Origin: Martelella sp. HB161492
GTDB lineage: Bacteria > Pseudomonadota > Alphaproteobacteria > Rhizobiales > Rhizobiaceae
Direction of reading: 5' to 3'
Length of the DNA: 64,000 bases
NCBI RefSeq assembly: GCF_013184775.1
Contig: NZ_JAATVV010000004.1
Span: 186,001 to 250,000, forward strand
Position numbers and translations under genes: made by a program. Below, one piece after another: positions 1-8,430 of the stretch. Each line of letters opens with the position of its first letter. The stretch's first letter is position 1. A model generated the notes under the pieces. It did not search any database. It was not told the DNA's origin and saw only the letters and a program-made list of their open reading frames with translations.

Positions 1-1
1 G

Positions 2-553
2 CGCCTTTACGACATCGACGCTCACGCCACTCGCAAGGCGGCGCGCAACCTTGCCGGCAGCGGACTGCGAATCACCATGTGCAAAACTGGGCAGGAGGCT
101 GTCGAAGGCGCAGAGATCGTCACCACCTGCACCGCCGACAAGCAATTTGCGACCATCCTCACGGACAACATGATCGGGCCAGGCATACATATCAACGCGA
201 TCGGCGGGGACTGCCCCGGCAAGACCGAATTGCATCGCGATATCCTGATGCGCTCCGATATCTTTGTGGAATATCCGCCGCAAACGCGAATCGAGGGTGA
301 AATCCAGCAGCTTTCGCTGGATCATCCGGTCCATGAATTATGGCAGGTCATTTCGGGAAGCACCGAGGGCAGGACCAGCGAAAGACAGATCACATTGTTT
401 GACAGTGTCGGCTTCGCGATCGAGGACTTTTCCGCCCTGTGCTATATAAAGGAGCGCATTGAGGGGACCGATTTATTCGAGAAGCTCGATATCATCGCCG
501 ATCCCGATGATCCACGCGACCTCTACGGCATGCTGGCGCGCGCTAGGCGCTGA
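2..553 (+). CDS. Ornithine cyclodeaminase family protein, 5' end outside window
   Basis: The reading frame is open from the first bases of the window to the TGA at 551-553, giving the last 183 residues of a longer protein. The visible part contains the end of the NAD-binding Rossmann region (GAEIVTTCTADK), then GGDCPGKTEL and VEYPPQTRIEGEIQQL. These strings are typical of ornithine cyclodeaminases, which use NAD to convert L-ornithine to L-proline and ammonia in the cytoplasm. The homologous mu-crystallin and alanine dehydrogenase family members cannot be excluded, because the substrate-binding N-terminal half is missing. The gene is not obviously linked to the downstream sugar genes: about 860 bp and an opposing small gene separate them. 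Confidence 0.85.
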   Translation, partial: RLYDIDAHATRKAARNLAGSGLRITMCKTGQEAVEGAEIVTTCTADKQFATILTDNMIGPGIHINAIGGDCPGKTELHRDILMRSDIFVEYPPQTRIEGEIQQLSLDHPVHELWQVISGSTEGRTSERQITLFDSVGFAIEDFSALCYIKERIEGTDLFEKLDIIADPDDPRDLYGMLARARR

Positions 554-652
554 CCTTCTTCATTGGCAGGGCTGGTTTCCAGCGACGCGCTTGGCAAGGC
601 GCAAAGCGTCATGCGCACTATCCAGCCATGCGCCCTGTGCAGGGACGGCAGA

Positions 653-811
653 TCAGTCGAAAGTGCGCGGGCTGCGGCGGAAGGCTTCGGCGCGGTTTTC
701 GGCATAGTCGTCCATGAAACTGCCGACGCCCTTGGCAAAGCGATAAAATGCATTGTGCGAACGGCCTTCACCGAAGGCGTTATTGCTGCGATTTGAACGT
801 GCGTTGGTCAT
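653..811 (-). CDS. Small uncharacterised protein, 52 aa
   Basis: A short minus-strand frame runs from ATG at 811 to TGA at 653. The predicted 52-residue protein has a polar N-terminus rich in Asn, Arg and Ser (MTNARSNRSNNAFGEG). An apparently structured C-terminal half follows, with FYRFAKGVGSFMDDYAENR then AEAFRRSPRTFD. The mix of aromatic, acidic and basic residues, the absence of low complexity and the good GC codon pattern suggest a real gene. The ribosome binding site is weak (a GAAAAG stretch about 8 nt upstream). It converges on the ornithine cyclodeaminase gene. I do not recognise the family and assign no function; it is too short for membrane segments or a signal peptide to be argued. 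Confidence 0.5.
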   Translation of the reverse strand: MTNARSNRSNNAFGEGRSHNAFYRFAKGVGSFMDDYAENRAEAFRRSPRTFD

Positions 812-1411
812 TTCAGTTGTCTTTTCAGTTCGGTTATTGCCTGAACAAGCAGATAGGCTCTTTTGCTGCGTTTGGTTACTGGCATGACCGCAGGGTAGCT
901 ATGCGTTTACGGAACAGCCCATTGATAGACGTCAAAATTTTAGGCAATCAAGCTTCAACTCTGCCTCCCAGAGATGCATCTTCACGAAATGCGGGCAAGC
1001 CGCGGCAAGCCCCAACCCGGTATGAGGATACCGGGCCTCCTCCCCCGCCGCAGCCGGACTGCAGAAATGCACAAAAAAGAATCTGCGCAGCACCGCAATC
1101 TCACTTGTTTCTGACACTGAAAAGCGCTAAGCACGTTTTGCTAACTCGTAACAGCAAGCGTTTCCGGGAGGATAATCGGTTTTCGCGCCTGCATGGAGAG
1201 GCTCGCCTTGTGCCGGGCTTATCTTACATTTCCCAATTTGAAATCCCTGCAGACAGTTTCAAACCGGCCCTCGCATGAAGTCTTGCAGAGCGTCGCAAAG
1301 CGCCACGGAGCCCCGTTGCGCTGGCAGTTTACGTTCTATGCCGGTTCGTGGTTGGCAGAGCTGGATTTTTGCAGTGAGGTATTGGAAATGGTGAAGTCAG
1401 GCAGGAGCGAA
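812..1411. other. Intergenic region between divergent genes
   Basis: About 600 bp without a convincing gene. It contains a perfect 8-bp inverted repeat at 1016-1035 (CCCGGTAT, loop GAGG, ATACCGGG), which has no T-tract and so is not a clear terminator. A LacI-type palindrome lies at 1118-1133. The frame of the downstream aldolase is open back to 1193, but that extension lacks family similarity and is probably untranslated. Confidence 0.5.
1118..1133 (+). promoter_or_regulatory. Candidate LacI-family operator
   Basis: The 16-mer TGAAAAGCGCTAAGCA is an imperfect palindrome centred on AGCGCT. It fits the general LacI/GalR-family operator shape (TGnn-AGCGCT-nnCA with one extra base each side). 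It lies about 280 bp upstream of the aldolase gene that opens the cluster ended by a LacI-type regulator gene at 10398. The assignment rests only on pattern match. Confidence 0.35.
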
Positions 1412-2380
1412 ATGGACCATCACACAGGCGTCTGGCCGGTGATGCTTACTCCTTTCACCGAAGATCGTGAGATTGACTGGGCATCGCTGGAGCGCCTGAT
1501 CGATTGGTATATCGCCTCCGGCGTCCACGGGCTGTTTGCAAACTGCCAGTCGAGCGAAATGTTCTTCTTGAGCGACGCCGAATCGGAAAAGCTGACGCGC
1601 TTCGTGGTTGATTATGTCGATGGCCGCGTCCCGGTCGTCGCTTCCGGCCACACCGGCAACGCACCGAGCCACCAGGCCGAGCAGCTCGCCGCGCAGGCCG
1701 CATGCGGCGTTGACAGCGTAATCATGATCTCCAACCGCCTCGCCAGCCAGGACGAAAGCGACGAGATCTTTCTCGAACGCCTTGCCGCGCTGACGGAAAA
1801 GGTTCCGGCTTCGGTTGGCATCGGCGTCTACGAGTGCCCCTACCCTTACAAGCGCCTGTTGAGCGACGCGGCTGTTTCCTTTGCCGCCAAGTCCGGCCGC
1901 TTCACCTTCCTCAAGGACACCTGCTGCAATATCGAAACGCTGACGCGGCGTGCAAAACTGGTTGAAGGCAGCCAGCTGCATATCGCCAACGCCAATGCGC
2001 AGACGCTTCTTGCAAGCCTGAAGGTCGGTTGCCACGGCTATAGCGGCGTGATGGCGAACTTCCATCCCGCACTTTATGTCTGGCTGACAGAAAACTGGCA
2101 GTCGGAGCCGGAAAAGGCAGAAATCCTGGGGAACTATCTCTCGGTCGCAGCCATGACCGAAAGCATGGATTACCCGCTCTGCGCCAAGGATTTCCAGAAG
2201 GCGATCGGCAATTTCACCAGCATGGAATGCCGCACGCGTCCGCTCGGCGGCTATTTCCAGAACCATTTCTCCTCGACGGTCTCGCAGATGATCGCCCTTG
2301 GCGAAACGCTTGCCAGCCAGCTCGAACTCGACATCCCTGCTGCTGCTTTTGATCCAGCCGGAAAAATCGCTGCTCAGTGA
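1412..2380 (+). CDS. DapA/NanA-family class I aldolase or lyase
   Basis: A 322-residue protein of the dihydrodipicolinate synthase/N-acetylneuraminate lyase superfamily, TIM-barrel enzymes that form a Schiff base with a keto-acid substrate. The start GVWPVMLTPFTEDREID is the family's N-terminal strand. The conserved Tyr lies in GVYECPYPYKR and the Schiff-base Lys in FTFLKDTCCN. I chose the ATG at 1412 because AGGAG sits 4 nt upstream. ATG 1388 is possible, and the frame extends further upstream without family similarity. It is the first gene of a cluster with a sialidase-like protein, a TTT transporter, a sugar isomerase and a kinase. It therefore probably cleaves or forms a 2-keto-3-deoxy sugar acid rather than making lysine. 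The substrate is not deducible from sequence. Confidence 0.85.
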   Translation: MDHHTGVWPVMLTPFTEDREIDWASLERLIDWYIASGVHGLFANCQSSEMFFLSDAESEKLTRFVVDYVDGRVPVVASGHTGNAPSHQAEQLAAQAACGVDSVIMISNRLASQDESDEIFLERLAALTEKVPASVGIGVYECPYPYKRLLSDAAVSFAAKSGRFTFLKDTCCNIETLTRRAKLVEGSQLHIANANAQTLLASLKVGCHGYSGVMANFHPALYVWLTENWQSEPEKAEILGNYLSVAAMTESMDYPLCAKDFQKAIGNFTSMECRTRPLGGYFQNHFSSTVSQMIALGETLASQLELDIPAAAFDPAGKIAAQ

Positions 2381-2418
2381 GCAGCGACCGGCTGACGGAA
2401 GCGGAGGAGGCAACCGTA

Positions 2419-3471
2419 ATGCAAAAACTGAAACTTCTGGAAAAGAGCTTCGTCGTACCGCTCGGGCACGAACTGTTCAACAATTGCCACGCCTCGACAG
2501 TGATTGTTCTGCCGAATGGCGAGAAGCTCGTCGCCTTCTTCGGCGGCGAGCGTGAAGGCGCCGGCGATGTTGCCATCTGGCTCGTTCGCGGTGATGACAG
2601 CGGCTTTCAGGCCCCTGAGCGCCGCTTCGCCGAAGATGGTCTGGCGCATTGGAATCCGGTCCTTCTGAATGAGGGCAATACGGTCTGGATCTTCTACAAG
2701 GTCGGCCCGACCGTCCACACATGGACGACCCGCTGGAGCGTTTCGCACGACGGCGGCAGGACATGGAGTGATCCGGCGGAACTCGTTGCCGGGGATACGG
2801 CGCCACGCGGTCCGGTGAAGAACAAGCTTCTCGTCATGTCCAATGGCGCCTGGCTCGCTCCTGCATCGGTCGAGACGGACACGATCTGGGACGCCTTCGT
2901 CGATCTTTCAGACGACAAGGGCAAGAGCTGGAACCGTGTTGACGTGCCTTTCACCCACCGTTCCCCTGACGAAAAGCAGGGCGAAGCCGGTGTCTGGTCA
3001 GGACTTGCCGAAAATGCGCTCTGGGAAACAGATCCGGCCAAGGTATTCGCCTGGGACGGCGTGATCCAGCCCAGCGCCTGGGAATCGCAGCCCGGCCATA
3101 TCCATCTGATGATGCGCTCGACGCGCGGCTTCATCTATCGCAGCGACTCCGATGATTTCGGCGCGCACTGGTCGGAAGCCTACGCGACCTCGGTCGTCAA
3201 CAATAACAGCGGCATCGATGTCGTCGAAACCGACGGTACGCTGGCGCTTGTCTACAATCCGAACGGCGGCAACTGGGGCCGCCGCTCGCCCCTTTCGCTG
3301 GCCCTTTCCCACGACAACGGCGTCAGCTTCAACCGGGAACTCGATCTCGAAACCGAAGAAGGAGAGTTTTCCTATCCGGCCATCATCGCTCAGGGGAAAG
3401 AGCTTCATGTGGCCTACACACATAACCGCAAGTCAATCGTCTACTGCCACCTGGTTTTGGAGGATGGCTAG
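2419..3471 (+). CDS. Sialidase-like BNR/Asp-box beta-propeller protein
   Basis: A 350-residue protein with four Asp-box motifs (S-x-D-x-G-x-[TS]-W/F type): SHDGGRTW, SDDKGKSW, SDDFGAHW and SHDNGVSF. They are spread over the chain as in six-bladed sialidase propellers. The N-terminal NNCHASTVIVLPNGEKLVAF and FGGEREG strings match the bacterial sialidase-family (BNR_2) group. There is no signal peptide, so it is probably cytoplasmic and may act on an imported oligosaccharide or conjugate. ATG 2419 is preferred over the GTG at 2377, which overlaps the previous stop, because GGAGGAGG lies 8 nt before it. Catalytic sialidase residues were not assigned. It could be a sialidase, another glycosidase or lyase, or a non-enzymatic propeller. 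Confidence 0.75.
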   Translation: MQKLKLLEKSFVVPLGHELFNNCHASTVIVLPNGEKLVAFFGGEREGAGDVAIWLVRGDDSGFQAPERRFAEDGLAHWNPVLLNEGNTVWIFYKVGPTVHTWTTRWSVSHDGGRTWSDPAELVAGDTAPRGPVKNKLLVMSNGAWLAPASVETDTIWDAFVDLSDDKGKSWNRVDVPFTHRSPDEKQGEAGVWSGLAENALWETDPAKVFAWDGVIQPSAWESQPGHIHLMMRSTRGFIYRSDSDDFGAHWSEAYATSVVNNNSGIDVVETDGTLALVYNPNGGNWGRRSPLSLALSHDNGVSFNRELDLETEEGEFSYPAIIAQGKELHVAYTHNRKSIVYCHLVLEDG

Positions 3472-3533
3472 CGTTTCAGCCGGCGAAAGCCCTGTCGGCA
3501 GGAATGTCTAGAATTAAAACAAGGGAGTTGGAA

Positions 3534-4508
3534 ATGTTGAAAGCAATTGGAATCGCGCTCTGCGGCGTTCTGGCCTTTGCCAGCGTTCAGGCAACCGCGC
3601 AGGAACTGACCTATCCGAAGAAGAATATCACCGTCATCATCCCGAAGAATCCGGGCGGCGGCACGGATACCTCAGCCCGCCTGACGCTGGAATATGCAAA
3701 GAAGTATCTGCCCGACGGCGTGATCTTCGTTCCGGAAAACAAGCCTGCCGGCAACGGCGTGACCGGTCTGGTTGAAGCCGCGCATGCCCGTCCCGATGGT
3801 GAAACGCTGGTCATGACCACGGTCGAGCTGGCCATGTTCCCGCACCAGAACAAGTCGCCGGTCGATTACAAGAACTTCACCGGTCTGTTCGCACCGATCG
3901 CGGACCCTTGCGCTTTGGTTGTCAAGGCTGATGCGCCCTACCAGACGCTGGAAGAATTCGTCCAGTATGCCAAGGATCATCCGGGTGAAGTCCAGGTTGC
4001 CAATTCCGGCACCGGCGCCATCTATGATCTGGCCACCACGAACATGGAACAGCAGCTCGGCATCAAGCTGAAGCACATTCCGTATTCCGAAGGCATTGGC
4101 CCGGCGATTGCCTCGCTGGTCGGCGGTCACGTTGATGCCGTCATCACCACGCCCGGCGCTGCCAAGCCGCAGATCGATGCCGGCGCGCTGAAGATGCTCG
4201 GCGTCATGGACAGCAAGCGTTTTGCACTCTTCCCCGACGTCCCGACCTTCAACGAAGCTCTGGGTGCCGGTACCGACACGCAGATGCGCGCTTGGGCTGC
4301 CATTGCCGGCCCGGCTGACCTGCCTGACGACATCTCCAGCCAGCTGGTTGCCGCCTTCCAGGCCGTTGCTGCCGATCCGGACTTCCAGACGGCCATGAAG
4401 AACCAGGGCATCATGCCGAGCACGATGACCGGTGAAGAGGTTCAGGCCATGATGAAGGCTGACGATGAGATGTATGCAAAGCTCATCGCCGAAACCAAGT
4501 CTGAGTAA
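3534..4508 (+). CDS. Tripartite tricarboxylate transporter (TTT) periplasmic binding protein
   Basis: A 324-residue Bug/TctC-type receptor. A Sec signal peptide (hydrophobic GIALCGVLAFASVQATAQ, cleavage likely after ATAQ) precedes the family start LTYPKKNITVIIPKNPGGGTD, followed by SARLTLEYAKKYLPDG. Such proteins capture carboxylated solutes in the periplasm and pass them to the TctAB membrane pair, which follows immediately (4568 and 5050). The ATG at 3534 gives a proper signal peptide and has AGGGAG upstream; an in-frame ATG at 3504 would only add polar residues. The ligand is unknown. TTT receptors usually bind carboxylates, so a sugar acid would fit the neighbouring isomerase, kinase and aldolase. 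Confidence 0.9.
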   Translation: MLKAIGIALCGVLAFASVQATAQELTYPKKNITVIIPKNPGGGTDTSARLTLEYAKKYLPDGVIFVPENKPAGNGVTGLVEAAHARPDGETLVMTTVELAMFPHQNKSPVDYKNFTGLFAPIADPCALVVKADAPYQTLEEFVQYAKDHPGEVQVANSGTGAIYDLATTNMEQQLGIKLKHIPYSEGIGPAIASLVGGHVDAVITTPGAAKPQIDAGALKMLGVMDSKRFALFPDVPTFNEALGAGTDTQMRAWAAIAGPADLPDDISSQLVAAFQAVAADPDFQTAMKNQGIMPSTMTGEEVQAMMKADDEMYAKLIAETKSE

Positions 4509-4567
4509 TCTCATTCATATGCCTCGTCCGCAGCTCTTCGGGGCTGCGGACAGGACGGGAGGAATCA

Positions 4568-5029
4568 ATGAGAAAATACAATATTTTAGTGGCGCTTTTT
4601 GCCGTAGTCTTCGGCCTCGCCATCTTCTGGTTCTCTCGTAATCTGACGACCGCCAATGCCGACGGTGTTCCCGGAGAAGCCTTCTGGCCGCATCTGATCG
4701 CCTGGCTTCTGATTGGACTTGGCGTTCTGCAGGTGATCGAGGTTGTCGCATTCCCCGCGATCAATGCCGCCCGCGACGTTCAGTTCGCCACGCCTGGCCA
4801 TTTGTGGGCCTATCTCAGCGCCTTTATCGCGATCTGCGCCGCAGCACTGATGGTCTGGGCCGGTTTCGTGATCGCAGCCCTGATCCTCATGCCACTGATC
4901 ATGATCATCATGGGCGAAAAGAGACCGCTTGTTGTCGGCCTCACCACGGTGGTTGCCGTCGGCGTCATCTGGTTCTTCTTCGTGCATATTTTCAATATCA
5001 CGCTGCCCACCCTGTGGTTCCTCGAATAG
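4568..5029 (+). CDS. TTT transporter small membrane subunit, TctB family
   Basis: A 153-residue protein with four predicted membrane helices: an N-terminal helix (NILVALFAVVFGLAIFWF), one near residues 38-58, and two closing helices around residues 80-105 and 115-140. Length and topology are those of TctB, the small subunit whose exact role in tripartite tricarboxylate transport is unclear but which is required with TctA. GGAGG lies 5 nt before the ATG. It sits between the binding protein and TctA genes in the canonical order, transcribed together. Confidence 0.88.
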   Translation: MRKYNILVALFAVVFGLAIFWFSRNLTTANADGVPGEAFWPHLIAWLLIGLGVLQVIEVVAFPAINAARDVQFATPGHLWAYLSAFIAICAAALMVWAGFVIAALILMPLIMIIMGEKRPLVVGLTTVVAVGVIWFFFVHIFNITLPTLWFLE

Positions 5030-5049
5030 GCTGCTGAAGGGAAAAGATC

Positions 5050-6576
5050 ATGAACGATATTCTACAGGCAGCAGCGGTCGTCTTCAGCTACCAGTCGCTG
5101 CTCGTCATCATTCTCGGCACTGCGGCCGGGATCATCATCGGCTCGCTTCCGGGCCTGACCACCAATATGGGCATCGCCCTGCTGATGCCGCTCACCTTCA
5201 CCTTCCAGGGGCTTGAAGGCATACTGATGCTGCTTGGCGTCTATTGCGGCTCCATCTACGGCGGCTCCATCAGCGCCATTCTGATCAACACGCCCGGAAC
5301 GCCGGCATCGGCCGCGACCGTTCTCGACGGTTACCCGATGACGCTGAAGGGTGAAGCCGGACGCGCGCTCGGTCTTTCGACAGCAAGCTCCATGTTCGGT
5401 GGCCTGTTTTCGGCGGCGGCTCTCGTCATCATCGCTCCGCAGCTTGCCAAGGTCGCCACCGGTCTGTCTGCGCCCGATTATTTCGCGCTTGGCGTCTTCG
5501 GCATCTCGATCATCACATCGGTCTCATCGCAATCGGTGATCAAGGGTCTCATCGGTGGCTGTATCGGCCTGTTTATCGCCACGATCGGCCTTGATCCGAT
5601 GACGGCCGGCATGCGCTTCACCTTCAATTCCTATTATCTGATGGGTGGCATTTCCTTCGTTCCCATTCTGGTGGGTCTGTTCGCTTTCTCACAGGCACTA
5701 CTGGGCATCGAGGAGAACTGGAAGGAACGCAACAGCCCGAACAGCCGCAAGGTCAACACCAAGATCAAGCGCGTCCTGCCGAGCTGGCTCGACTTCCGCC
5801 GCGTGCTGCCGACCTATTTCCGCTCCGCCGCCATCGGCACGGCGATCGGCTCGATCCCGGGCACGGGCGGCGATATCGCCTCCTTCATCGCCTACACCGA
5901 GGCCAAGCGCTGGTCGAAGCATCCGGAAGAATTCGGCAAGGGCTCGATCGAGGGTGTTTCCGCTCCTGAAGCCGGTGCCAACGCGGTTGCCGGTGGTGCC
6001 ATGGTGCCGCTGATGACGCTCGGCATTCCCGGCGACGGTGCGACTGCCATCATGATGGGCGCCTTCATGGTGCAGGGCCTGCAGCTCGGTCCGCTGCTCT
6101 TCACCGAGCATCCTGTTCAGGTCAACACCATCTTCATCGGCCTGTTTGTTGCCAATCTGATCATGGGCATTCTCGGCTTCTCCAGCATCCGGCTCTTTAC
6201 CCGCGTCATGTCGGTTCCGCGCAAGCTTCTGATTCCGATCATCCTGGTGCTGTGCATGGTTGGCTCCTACTCGGTCAACAACACCATGACAGACGTGTTC
6301 GTGATGATGTTTGCCGGCGTCTGCGCCTATGTGATGCTGAAGCTCGACTTCTCGATGTCACCGATCATCATCGGCATCATCCTGGGCCCGATGATCGAGG
6401 GCAATCTGCGCCGCTCGCTGATCATGTCGGACGGCAGCTACTCGATCTTCGCCACCAGCCCGGTCTGCGCCATCTTCCTCGTGATCGCGCTCGCCACGCT
6501 GACGCTGCCGATCATCGGACCGAAGATCAAGGCTGCCCGCAGGGCTCGCAAGGCCGCCGCTGAAGGCCAGTCATAA
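5050..6576 (+). CDS. TTT transporter large membrane subunit, TctA family
   Basis: A 508-residue polytopic protein with about 11-12 helices. It has the TctA signatures GSLPGLTTNMGIALLMPLTF near the N-terminus, YGGSISAILINTPGTPA, and the second inverted-repeat counterpart IPGTGGDIASF/PEAGANAVAGGAMVPL/TLGIPGDGATA. It is the ion-coupled permease that moves the solute delivered by the binding protein across the inner membrane. It follows tctB by 20 bp and ends before a strong stem-loop at 6586-6612, so the transporter genes form one unit with the isomerase and kinase genes downstream, probably at reduced expression. Confidence 0.93.
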   Translation: MNDILQAAAVVFSYQSLLVIILGTAAGIIIGSLPGLTTNMGIALLMPLTFTFQGLEGILMLLGVYCGSIYGGSISAILINTPGTPASAATVLDGYPMTLKGEAGRALGLSTASSMFGGLFSAAALVIIAPQLAKVATGLSAPDYFALGVFGISIITSVSSQSVIKGLIGGCIGLFIATIGLDPMTAGMRFTFNSYYLMGGISFVPILVGLFAFSQALLGIEENWKERNSPNSRKVNTKIKRVLPSWLDFRRVLPTYFRSAAIGTAIGSIPGTGGDIASFIAYTEAKRWSKHPEEFGKGSIEGVSAPEAGANAVAGGAMVPLMTLGIPGDGATAIMMGAFMVQGLQLGPLLFTEHPVQVNTIFIGLFVANLIMGILGFSSIRLFTRVMSVPRKLLIPIILVLCMVGSYSVNNTMTDVFVMMFAGVCAYVMLKLDFSMSPIIIGIILGPMIEGNLRRSLIMSDGSYSIFATSPVCAIFLVIALATLTLPIIGPKIKAARRARKAAAEGQS

Positions 6577-6585
6577 CAGCAATTC

Positions 6586-6612
6586 CCGGCTCCGAGCCCA
6601 TATCGGAGCCGG
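6586..6612 (+). terminator. Intercistronic stem-loop, possible attenuating terminator
   Basis: A perfect 10-bp inverted repeat (CCGGCTCCGA, 7-nt loop, TCGGAGCCGG) lies 9 nt after the tctA stop. It is followed by CCTTAAAAAA rather than a T-run, so on the plus strand it is more likely an mRNA-stabilising or partial termination element than a full terminator. Confidence 0.5.
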
Positions 6613-6689
6613 CCTTAAAAAACCGCGCGACCGGCCGGAAGACAACGCCAGGCAGCGCGTAACCCAACGGACTGAAAAGGACACACACG

Positions 6690-8315
6690 ATGGCTAATGG
6701 TCCCCATATTCTCATGGTGGCAAGTGGCGATCTTCGCGAGAGCGCCAATGTCAAATGCTGGCCGGCGCAGAAGGACCTCGAAGACAAGCTGACTGCAGCG
6801 GTCGTAGCGCTCGGCGGCTCGGTCGAGCGCGCCCATGCCGTCAAGGCCGATCTCGGCCACGGCTTCATCGCCACGCAGAAGGAAGGCCTCGAAGTCTTCG
6901 CCAATATCGACAAGAAGGCGCCGCTGATCGTTGCCGAAGCCGTATGGCAGTATTCGCTGCACGTGCTGCCGGGCCTGATGTCGCATGAAGGCCCGATCCT
7001 GACGGTCGGCAACTGGTCGCCGACCTGGCCGGGTCTCGTCGGCCTTCTGAACCTCAATGCCTCGCTGACCAAGGCCGGCGTCGATTTTTCCTCGCTCTGG
7101 ACCATCGACTTCAAGGACGAATGGTTCCTGTCACGTCTGGAGCAGTGGATGAAGACCGGCAAGGTCGATCAGGACTATTCCCACGTCCATGCCTACACGC
7201 CCTCGAAGAACGAGAAGGCTGTATCGCTGGCCAAGGATATCGCCGCTGACCTGAAGTCGCGCCGCACCATCATGGGCGTCTTCGATGAGGGCTGCATGGG
7301 CATGTACAATGCCATCATCCCCGATGAACTGCTGTTCCCGCTCGGCATCTTCAAGGAGCGCATGTCGCAGTCGGCGCTCTACTATGCCACCACCCAGGTT
7401 CCGGATGCGGAAGCGCAAGAAGCCTTTGACTGGCTCGTCGCCAAGGGACTGAAGTTCCATTTCGGCACGGATGGCAAGCAGGATCTGACGCCGGAACAGG
7501 TTCTGATCCAGTGCAAGATGTATATCGCCGCTGTGCGTCTCGCTGAGCAGTTCGGCTGCGAAGTGATCGGTATCCAGTATCAGCAGGGCCTGAAGGATCT
7601 GCTGCCGGCATCCGACCTCGTTGAAGGCCTGCTCAACAATGCCGACCGTCCGCCGGTCAAGGGCATTGACGGCAAGATCATCCGCGAGGGCAAGCCGGTC
7701 GTTCACTTCAACGAAGTTGACGAATGCGCCGGTCTCGACGCTCTGATGACCAACCGCATCCATACCGCCCTCGGCCAGCCGGTTGAAACCACGCTGCACG
7801 ACATCCGCTGGGGCGGCGAAGATCCGACCGGCACGACCAATGAATATGTCTGGACCTTCGAGATTTCCGGAGCGGTTCCGGCTGCCCATAATGAAGGCGG
7901 CTATGCCGGCTCCTCCTCCATGCGTCAGCCGCCGATGTTCTTCCCTGCTGGCGGCGGCACGCTGCGCGGCATTGCCAAGCCCGGCGAAATCGTCTGGTCG
8001 CGTATTTTCGTCAAGGACGGCAAGCTGAACATGGATATCGGCCGCGGCAAGGCGATTTCGCTGCCCGAAGACGAGACCGAACGCCGCTGGAAGCTCACCG
8101 ATTATGCCTGGCCGATGATGCATGGCGTGATCTACGGTGTGTCCCGCGATCAGCTGATGGCACGGCACAAGTCCAACCACATTCAGGTTGTCTATGCCAA
8201 TGACGCGGAAAGCGCCGATCTGGCCATGGCTGCCAAGGCAGCGCTTGCTGCCGAGCTTGGCATGACTGTCAGCCTTTGCGGTACGGCCAAGGATGGCAGC
8301 CCGCTGAAGGGCTGA
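6690..8315 (+). CDS. L-fucose isomerase-like sugar isomerase
   Basis: A 541-residue protein with the three-domain length and character of bacterial L-fucose/L-arabinose isomerase family members. These metal-dependent aldose-ketose isomerases are cytoplasmic. Notable segments are [20 protein letters not shown] in the middle and [12 protein letters not shown] followed by TNRIHTALG, both resembling the acidic metal-binding region of that family. A C-terminal domain with a histidine-rich end ([21 protein letters not shown]) follows. AAGGAC precedes the ATG. It sits directly before an FGGY kinase gene, the classic isomerase-kinase pairing. The exact substrate (L-fucose, D-arabinose or another aldose) cannot be fixed, and I did not map each metal ligand. 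Confidence 0.75.
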   Translation: MANGPHILMVASGDLRESANVKCWPAQKDLEDKLTAAVVALGGSVERAHAVKADLGHGFIATQKEGLEVFANIDKKAPLIVAEAVWQYSLHVLPGLMSHEGPILTVGNWSPTWPGLVGLLNLNASLTKAGVDFSSLWTIDFKDEWFLSRLEQWMKTGKVDQDYSHVHAYTPSKNEKAVSLAKDIAADLKSRRTIMGVFDEGCMGMYNAIIPDELLFPLGIFKERMSQSALYYATTQVPDAEAQEAFDWLVAKGLKFHFGTDGKQDLTPEQVLIQCKMYIAAVRLAEQFGCEVIGIQYQQGLKDLLPASDLVEGLLNNADRPPVKGIDGKIIREGKPVVHFNEVDECAGLDALMTNRIHTALGQPVETTLHDIRWGGEDPTGTTNEYVWTFEISGAVPAAHNEGGYAGSSSMRQPPMFFPAGGGTLRGIAKPGEIVWSRIFVKDGKLNMDIGRGKAISLPEDETERRWKLTDYAWPMMHGVIYGVSRDQLMARHKSNHIQVVYANDAESADLAMAAKAALAAELGMTVSLCGTAKDGSPLKG

Positions 8316-8334
8316 GACTGAAACAGATCAAGAT

Positions 8335-8361
8335 CCCCTGCCCGGCTCTGCCGGACAGGGG
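8335..8361 (+). repeat. Intercistronic hairpin
   Basis: CCCCTG at 8335-8340 pairs with CAGGGG at 8356-8361, with an inner CCGG/CCGG pair, between the isomerase stop and the kinase start. There is no T-tract. It may modulate mRNA stability within the operon. Confidence 0.4.
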
Positions 8362-8430
8362 CCATGAAGAGCAGAAGCGCCGGGGGCCACAGCGCCATGA
8401 CCGCGTCGGATTGGGCAGGAGAACAGGCAT

